Shown here piece by piece: positions 17,001 to 21,232 of a DNA stretch of 21,232 nt; the first letter of the stretch is position 1; every line of letters starts with the position of its first letter. The DNA is taken from assembly GCA_013696835.1 (NCBI GenBank), contig JACCXV010000262.1, forward strand, positions 1-21,232. Reading direction: 5' to 3'. The notes beneath the pieces were generated by a model. The model searched no databases. It saw nothing but the letters and a program-made list of their open reading frames with translations, and had not been told where the DNA came from. This DNA is from Gemmatimonadota bacterium. GTDB taxonomy: Bacteria; Gemmatimonadota; Gemmatimonadetes; JACCXV01. The position numbers were made by a program, and so were the translations under genes.

Positions 17001-20000
17001 GCCGCCCTCGGAGCCGCCCCCACCGGAGCTGCCTCCGCCCGAGACGACGTAGCGGTCCGACGCCAGGTCCACGTCCCACCGCACGAGATCTTCGCGACCA
17101 TCGAGTACCCCGTTCACGTCCAGGTCCTCGGCATCGAGCACGTCGTTGTTCTCCGCCCCCGATGGATTGGAGCCCTGGCGGAAGTCGTCATTGCCGTCGT
17201 CGCCGGGAACGGGCGTCCCGTCATCCCCGGCAACCCCGTCTAGGCCCGTGTCCTCGTCGGCGTCGAGCTGGTTGTCGCGGTTCGCGTCCTCGGAGTCGAG
17301 TGCGCCCACGCCGACCGGGGCGCCGGAGCGGTCGAAGCGCACGCCGTCCTCGCTCACCGTCCCCAGATCCACCAGGATCCGCCCGTTCGTCCCGCGGGCG
17401 AAGAACTCCAGGCTCTCCTGGCGGCTGAGGTCCGCGCCCTGGACCGAGATGCGGTGGGAGATGGAACGCCACGAGTCCTCGGCGTTGACAGCCGCCGACA
17501 GCGGCTCGCCCGCGTCCACCTCCAGGACCTCGAGCACGGCCCGATTGCCCACGTTCTGGTTCGTCGTCACCTGGTCGAGCGGCAGCGCACGCGAGCGAAA
17601 CTCCAGTCCGCGAGCGTCCAGCAGGCTCAATCCCCTCCCCGCGGGGATCGAGCCGAAGAGATAGGTGCGGCTGTTCAGCGAGATGGTGCTGGCGACCTCG
17701 ATACCTTCGAAGTCGTTCAGGAAGACCTGACCCTCGGTGTTGGGATTGGGGAGGTTGAGCGCGGCCTCTCCGCGCAGTTGGAAGGTGGACTCGCCGTCGG
17801 CGCGCAGAAGCGGCAGTCCGTCCAGCGCACGCGTGAGGAACGGCAGGCCCACCTCGTAGTTCCCGTCCACCTCCGCCACGATGCTGCGTGTGGGCTCCGC
17901 ACCGAGGATCGGCCGGTTCGAGAGGCTTTCCGTGGTCTGCATGAGAACGCTGGAGTTCAGGAACAGCTCGTCGCGCGGCCGGTAGACCGCATTGAACCCT
18001 GCCACGCTGTTGGGAGCGAGGTTGAAGAGCGGAGCCACTTCATAGGAGATGTCGATCTGGGCCGTGGGGAAGCGACTGAAGAGGGTCTCGGGGTCCGAGA
18101 GCACGAGGCGGCCGAAGTCGTAGAAGATCTGATAGTCCTCGCCGCGCACCAGCGGCACGCCCCCGATCGTCACCGTCTCCGAGCCTTCGAGGATGTTCAG
18201 CGCGCCGAGCTCGATCTCGTTCGTCTGGCCCGCCTTCCCGCGATAGGTCGCCTGGATGAAGTAGATCTGGTCCTGCGTCGCCGAGACACGCTGCTCCGGC
18301 GCAACGCTGTAGAGCCCGGGATTGGGCACCTCCAGGTTCACGACGTCGGGCGGGAACGGCGCGGGCTGGAGGAAGGGCCGGATGTCGGGCAGCACGAGGA
18401 AGTCCGGGCCGCCGAACGGGTCCTTGCCGACGAACTGGTTCAGCGGCCGCTCGCCGGCGTCCGCCACGCCCAGGATCTGGCTGTACTTCAGCTGCTGGCC
18501 GTTCACCTCCTCGAAATCCACCCGCAGCTGACGGTTCCCGCGGTAGATGCTGAGGTCCTGCAGCAGCACTTCGGTTCCCCGCAGGGGGTAGACGTTCCGC
18601 AGCGTGTACTCGAAGGTGAAGTCGAGGCTGTCAGGGTTGACGCTCTTGATCAGCTTGAGGTCGAGCGTGTCGGCGTCCTGGAGCGACCCGATCGTGTCGC
18701 CGAGCACGTTTACGTATGAGACCGCCAGCGTCTCGTTGGCGTTGAGGGGCCGATCGGTCGTCACGATCAGATCGTCCACTACGTAGTAGTCCTGTCCCTC
18801 TACCAGCAGGTTGAAGAAGCCCTGACGGGTCTCGCCCGCGAACGCGGCCTCGTCGGCGGGGTTCACGAAACCGGTTCCGAACTTGGCGTTCGTCGCCACG
18901 TCGTCCGTCGGATTGCCGTTGTCGCGCCAGACGTTCAGGGTCTCGCCCTGCGGCAGCGAACCGGGATTGGCCAGCTGGGTGCCCTGGTTGGGGAAAGCGA
19001 GGCGCGGGCTGGCGAGCGAGTCGGGGTGGAACAGCAGGAAGAAGCGGTTGTTCTGGTACTGGGTGTCGTTGAGCTCGACGGTGACGGTCTCGACGACGCC
19101 CTGGGTGCGCGGGGTGATCGACAGCTGGCGCTGGGTCGTCTCGCCTTCCTTCCGGCTTGCGATGCCCCGGAAGTTCAGCGCGCCCAGCTGTCCCACCCCC
19201 TGCAGGCCGAAGCTCCCCTTGGTGGCGCCCACGTTGATGAAGCGCGACGGCGGCAGCGCGACGCTGATGTCGCCGAGCTCGAAGCGGCGCAGGATCTCGT
19301 CCTCGTCACCGGCGTAGTAGGCCGAGAGGAGGTTCTTGTTCTGGAACTCGCGCTCGCTGTTGAAATCGACCGCCAGATTGACCTTGCGACCCACCGTGCC
19401 GCGGATGTCAAGCTCGAGCAGCTGGTCCAGCTCCAGGTTCAGGTTGTTGCTCGGGAAGCCGGGGGGTCGGAGGTCGGGGTTCAGCGTCGTCTTGCCGCCG
19501 CCGAAGGAGACCCGCAGGCGGCCATTCACGTCGAGCGCGGACGTGCCGCCGAAGAGCGAGAGCACGCGGTTCGGGATCGGCAGCGCGTCCCCCGTGGCCA
19601 GCGTGTCGGCTGGCCCGGTCGCGCCCAGGGCCGTCGTGTCGCCCTCGGCCTCCCCTAGGGCGCCGGGCGCGCGGCCGCCGAGAAGCCGCTCCAGCTTGGC
19701 CTCCTGCCACGCCCGCGCCTCCTCGCGGACGCGCTGGGCCTCGAGGAAGGCATCGAGCGCCAGATTCTCGGAGGGGGCGGGTCGTCCCTCTCCGAACCCG
19801 GTCAGGTAGCGCGGCAGAAGGGACACGGTCGAGAGGTAGGGGGCGAAGGTGGCGACGGTGTCCGCTGGAGAGACCCCGCGGTCCAGCACGCCCGGGGAGA
19901 GGACGACGCCGATCCCCTCCAGCGGCGTCGGCCGGCTGGTCTGGACCTGCGCCGAGAGCGGTGCGCCGGCGGCGAGCGACAGCAGCGCCCCCAGGAGCAC

Positions 20001-20087
20001 GCGCAAGCGGACGGATGCCGCCGCGGGAGCGCGCCCGGGCGGGGAGAGCGGATCGGCTGTCGGCACGTGCCTCTGGAAGCTGGTCAC
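14001..20087 (-). CDS. sprA: SprA-family giant outer-membrane beta-barrel (T9SS translocon homologue)
   Basis: A protein of about 2,028 aa and, at 6.1 kb, the largest gene here. A signal peptide (hydrophobic core LRVLLGALLSLAAGAPLSA, ending in AQ with predicted mature Gln47) is followed by a long sequence dense in alternating beta-strand patterns. It ends in VDLTF, a C-terminal aromatic typical of BAM-inserted barrels. An acidic, calcium-motif-like stretch (about 17090-17310) contains DANRDNQLDADED and DLDVNGVLDGRED, as in SprA/Sov proteins. In Bacteroidota, SprA is the 36-strand pore through which T9SS cargo leaves. There is no frameshift along its length. The start is uncertain. GTG codons at 20087 and 20066 fit the signal peptide, and a promoter at 20196-20225 argues against a longer form reaching 20249. 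Confidence 0.85.
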   Translation of the reverse strand: MTSFQRHVPTADPLSPPGRAPAAASVRLRVLLGALLSLAAGAPLSAQVQTSRPTPLEGIGVVLSPGVLDRGVSPADTVATFAPYLSTVSLLPRYLTGFGEGRPAPSENLALDAFLEAQRVREEARAWQEAKLERLLGGRAPGALGEAEGDTTALGATGPADTLATGDALPIPNRVLSLFGGTSALDVNGRLRVSFGGGKTTLNPDLRPPGFPSNNLNLELDQLLELDIRGTVGRKVNLAVDFNSEREFQNKNLLSAYYAGDEDEILRRFELGDISVALPPSRFINVGATKGSFGLQGVGQLGALNFRGIASRKEGETTQRQLSITPRTQGVVETVTVELNDTQYQNNRFFLLFHPDSLASPRLAFPNQGTQLANPGSLPQGETLNVWRDNGNPTDDVATNAKFGTGFVNPADEAAFAGETRQGFFNLLVEGQDYYVVDDLIVTTDRPLNANETLAVSYVNVLGDTIGSLQDADTLDLKLIKSVNPDSLDFTFEYTLRNVYPLRGTEVLLQDLSIYRGNRQLRVDFEEVNGQQLKYSQILGVADAGERPLNQFVGKDPFGGPDFLVLPDIRPFLQPAPFPPDVVNLEVPNPGLYSVAPEQRVSATQDQIYFIQATYRGKAGQTNEIELGALNILEGSETVTIGGVPLVRGEDYQIFYDFGRLVLSDPETLFSRFPTAQIDISYEVAPLFNLAPNSVAGFNAVYRPRDELFLNSSVLMQTTESLSNRPILGAEPTRSIVAEVDGNYEVGLPFLTRALDGLPLLRADGESTFQLRGEAALNLPNPNTEGQVFLNDFEGIEVASTISLNSRTYLFGSIPAGRGLSLLDARGLEFRSRALPLDQVTTNQNVGNRAVLEVLEVDAGEPLSAAVNAEDSWRSISHRISVQGADLSRQESLEFFARGTNGRILVDLGTVSEDGVRFDRSGAPVGVGALDSEDANRDNQLDADEDTGLDGVAGDDGTPVPGDDGNDDFRQGSNPSGAENNDVLDAEDLDVNGVLDGREDLVRWDVDLASDRYVVSGGGSSGGGGSEGGFRQFRLPLQRPDEVVGSPDLRRVQAVRLTFLDFGPDLPGAPFDDDVALAQLEVVGSTFLERGVADSLGVPLAGDRSDSVTVSQVNTLENSDYFPPPGVRAERERADEVIRAGVQPLKEQSLVLAYRDIPPGAEARIYQPLNDREDYLDYARMQIFTNGQLQRGVGGNVISGPGQSPTFFVEFGADTLNVYRYRAPLLENAWEEHVIEFDVFTDLKTQLLQRLAQSGETTGTIASGDGRYEVVLRDDRSPQPTLSQVSQLTIGVKNELGQEIREGSFWVDEWRLTGPVTEGGGAQYVSASTRLADVGSVDVQLENRAARFRNLAAQVSNRGRSDFDVRTTFQLDRLLPASLGIEMPLTVDHFSTRDRPLFLVGSDLDLNEDPALRDRQEVSSVQSVTTLSLRRSQHSRNGLLRATVDRLNARFTLRSQDYGSLDVDRENDAWDVTLRYDTDFARRPIGLPFEVLGGLPLPGFVKESKAFRSLVNLDLNPVPSRVALSGTTLNGINEIDKTQGFFNVFADEEGLATLETRDTTRTATGDVTVVLQPTNSLRANYTLSTTRDLNFPEPAGIELDRSPLPGIESLRTQRFDLQWSPPVSDWFIPRYNYNASYGLNHTREVSRVTQLQNLFDFSNQVAKGWTVELNLPVLLDRASGAEPRPGAPGVASQPARTAGGFDLRSLLQPIRFESSKRETSTFRQVAGDPDLRFTFGLQSPEDAEFPDGAQNTGEVDRLSVQTGLSPLPNLQLQGGYLRSDNQRIYFGGANDERQFVFPDVSARWSLRALPGTLGVLLRQVDLTSDYQKERGDTRVKGLELSHYDRRRWGPLVGVQATWAGGLITNFRVTSSDNDVTAVRGGVDDNLRKESAEEMELTLNYLFRPGTRVYLPLPFLMGDRIKGPLRTSLTLARRLREDVTRGATGGQITPGPEAGFSLAGAPDNPPGAGGPPQGAFNAKTATLEIRPALSYDLSQLSSGIAFSYLLRDDEKRDVETTTYSLELFVDLTF

Positions 20088-20164
20088 GCGCGCCGCACGG
20101 TCGCCCGTGCAGCGATGTCCTGGGACGCCTGCGGCGGGGGGATGTCGCGGTCGGGTACGTTCCT

Positions 20165-20182
20165 TGCCGGCGGTGCGGCAAA
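20165..20182 (-). repeat. Inverted repeat just after the predicted sprA transcription start
   Basis: TTGCCG (20165-20170) and CGGCAA (20177-20182) form a perfect 6-base inverted repeat with a 6-base loop. It lies about 6 to 23 bases into the predicted sprA leader, where it could be an operator or an RNA hairpin. No regulator can be named. Confidence 0.35.
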
Positions 20183-20195
20183 CCTGTACGTCGAA

Positions 20196-20225
20196 ATATA
20201 AGGACGCGCATTCCGGGGCTACAAG
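20196..20225 (-). promoter_or_regulatory. Candidate promoter of sprA
   Basis: On the minus strand TTGTAG (20220-20225) and TATATT (20196-20201) are 18 bases apart, and this is the only AT-rich patch in the gap. The start of transcription would be near 20188, about 100 bases before the sprA GTG. The TATATTTC stretch also resembles the Bacteroidota -7 element TAnnTTTG with one mismatch. Confidence 0.45.
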
Positions 20226-20336
20226 GGAGGGCGCCTCCCCGGAGCTCACTGCCTGGGCCGCTTCGGCGCGCGCGACGGGGGGCTCCGTGGAAAGGGTCCA
20301 GGGCTGAGGCTACCTTACGGCGATGCGCGAGGCCCG

Positions 20337-21232
20337 GTGAAGATCCTCTCGAGATACATCCTGAAGGAGCACCTGGGGCCGCTCCTCTTCGGGCAGGCCG
20401 TCTTCACCGTGATCCTGCTCATGAACCAGGTAGCGAGGAAGTTCGACGAGCTCGCCCGTCGCGACCTCGACCCGGAGATCATCGCCCACTTCTTCGTCCT
20501 CACTCTCCCCTTCATCCTGGCCGTCACCTTCCCCATGGGCGTGCTCGTGGCCACTCTCGCCGCGTTCGGCAGGCTTTCCGCCGACAACGAGATCACGGCC
20601 ATGAAGGCCAGCGGCGTGAGCCTCTACGACATGCTCACTCCGCTGCTCGGCGCTGCCGGATGCCTGACGCTGTTCATGATCTGGTTCAATCACGGCGTGC
20701 TCTCGGAGACGAACCATGAGCTGAGCCGGCTGGAGGCTGACATCGCCCGCACCAAGCCGACGTTCGTGCTGCGGGAAGGCTCCATCAACGAGCCGGGCGG
20801 AAGCGGGAACTACCGTCTCGTGGTGGACCGCATCGACCGGCGCTCGGACCGGCTGTACGGCGTGCGCATCCACGACGCCAACGACCCCGCCCTCCAGCGC
20901 ACGATCGTCGCCGACAGCGGGACCATGGGCTACTCGGCAAACGGGCGCGACCTGGTGCTGGACCTCCACAAGGGCACCGTGTACGAGCTCAAGCTGCGCA
21001 AGCCCTCCGAGCACCGCGCGCTGCACTTCGACCGCCAGCAGCTCGTGATCCGCAACGTCGGCAGCGTCCTGGAGCGCGGACAGGACGAGGACGATTACCG
21101 TACCGACCGCGAGATGAACTTCGAGCAGCTCCTGGCGGAGGTCCGCGCCGAGCGCGTGGAGCTGGCCGAGGCGGATTCAGCGGCCGTGAGCGTCGCGCGC
21201 GAGGAGCTGCAGGCCTATCTGACCGGGGCTTT
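20337..21232 (+). CDS. LptF/LptG-family LPS export permease, 5' part (runs off the window)
   Basis: The first 298 codons of a permease of the YjgP/YjgQ family. LptF and LptG pair with the ATPase LptB to pull lipopolysaccharide from the inner membrane towards the LptC-A-D bridge. The N-terminal cytoplasmic start KILSRYILKEHLGPLLFG is typical. Hydrophobic segments lie at about 17-33, 51-75 and 99-120. The family motif region EITAMKASGVSLYDML (85-100) contacts LptB. The periplasmic beta-jellyroll then runs to the window edge, with a Glu/Ala-rich helix at the end. The C-terminal membrane segments lie outside. The GTG at 20337 (GAGG four bases upstream) is the best start. LptF and LptG cannot be told apart here. 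It is divergent from sprA. Confidence 0.9.
   Translation, partial: MKILSRYILKEHLGPLLFGQAVFTVILLMNQVARKFDELARRDLDPEIIAHFFVLTLPFILAVTFPMGVLVATLAAFGRLSADNEITAMKASGVSLYDMLTPLLGAAGCLTLFMIWFNHGVLSETNHELSRLEADIARTKPTFVLREGSINEPGGSGNYRLVVDRIDRRSDRLYGVRIHDANDPALQRTIVADSGTMGYSANGRDLVLDLHKGTVYELKLRKPSEHRALHFDRQQLVIRNVGSVLERGQDEDDYRTDREMNFEQLLAEVRAERVELAEADSAAVSVAREELQAYLTGA

Larger units (their letters stand above)
20088..20336. other. Divergent promoter region between sprA and the lptF/lptG-type gene
   Basis: A 249-base gap between two genes transcribed away from each other. It holds the candidate sprA promoter and an inverted repeat. For the rightward gene I see only a weak -10-like TACCTT near 20311 and no matching -35. 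Confidence 0.5.

Noticed and set aside
20088..20249. Extension of sprA to a start at 20249
   Set aside because: It would put about 54 residues of non-signal sequence before the signal peptide, and it starts upstream of the predicted transcription start near 20188.

Overview
This is a 21.2 kb GC-rich bacterial window with no rRNA, tRNA, transposase, CRISPR array or phage gene that I can recognise. The combination of a type IV pilus (T4P) locus, a giant SprA-type outer-membrane protein with a signal peptide ending in '...SAQ', a glutaminyl-cyclase-like M28 enzyme and an LptF/LptG permease suggests a diderm of the FCB group. Gemmatimonadota is my best guess. Eisenbacteria/Krumholzibacteriota-type relatives are possible, and the assignment is an inference from gene content and signal peptide style only.

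Layout, read in the direction of transcription of the minus strand (right to left): sprA (20087-14001), a glutaminyl cyclase/M28 peptidase (14001-12946), a TerC-family membrane protein (12909-12126), a double-module ComEA protein (12092-11433), pilB (11370-9676), pilT (9662-8394), pilC (8397-7198), rho (about 7027-5879), a 59-aa DUF1272 zinc protein (5760-5581), a class V PLP enzyme (about 5469-4303), pilS (4091-2217), pilR (2124-760) and a major pilin (385-35). From sprA to pilC the genes overlap or are at most about 63 bases apart, so they could be one transcription unit. The right edge holds the start of an lptF/lptG-type gene on the plus strand, divergent from sprA across a 249-base promoter region.

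Functionally, PilB and PilT are the extension and retraction motors, PilC is the inner-membrane platform, and the small pilin is the fibre subunit. PilS-PilR is a sigma-54-type two-component system, and a very good -24/-12 sigma-54 promoter (474-489) lies just upstream of the pilin gene. The ComEA homologue next to pilB suggests that these pili serve DNA uptake. SprA is the T9SS outer-membrane translocon family. Its predicted mature N-terminus is glutamine, and the overlapping next gene encodes an enzyme resembling those that convert N-terminal Gln to pyroglutamate. A TerC-family protein, linked in Bacillus to metal loading of exported enzymes, follows.

Two genes, terC and the class V PLP enzyme, have a family-typical N-terminus in a different frame from the body of the protein. 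These are either indel errors in the assembly or real frameshifts.
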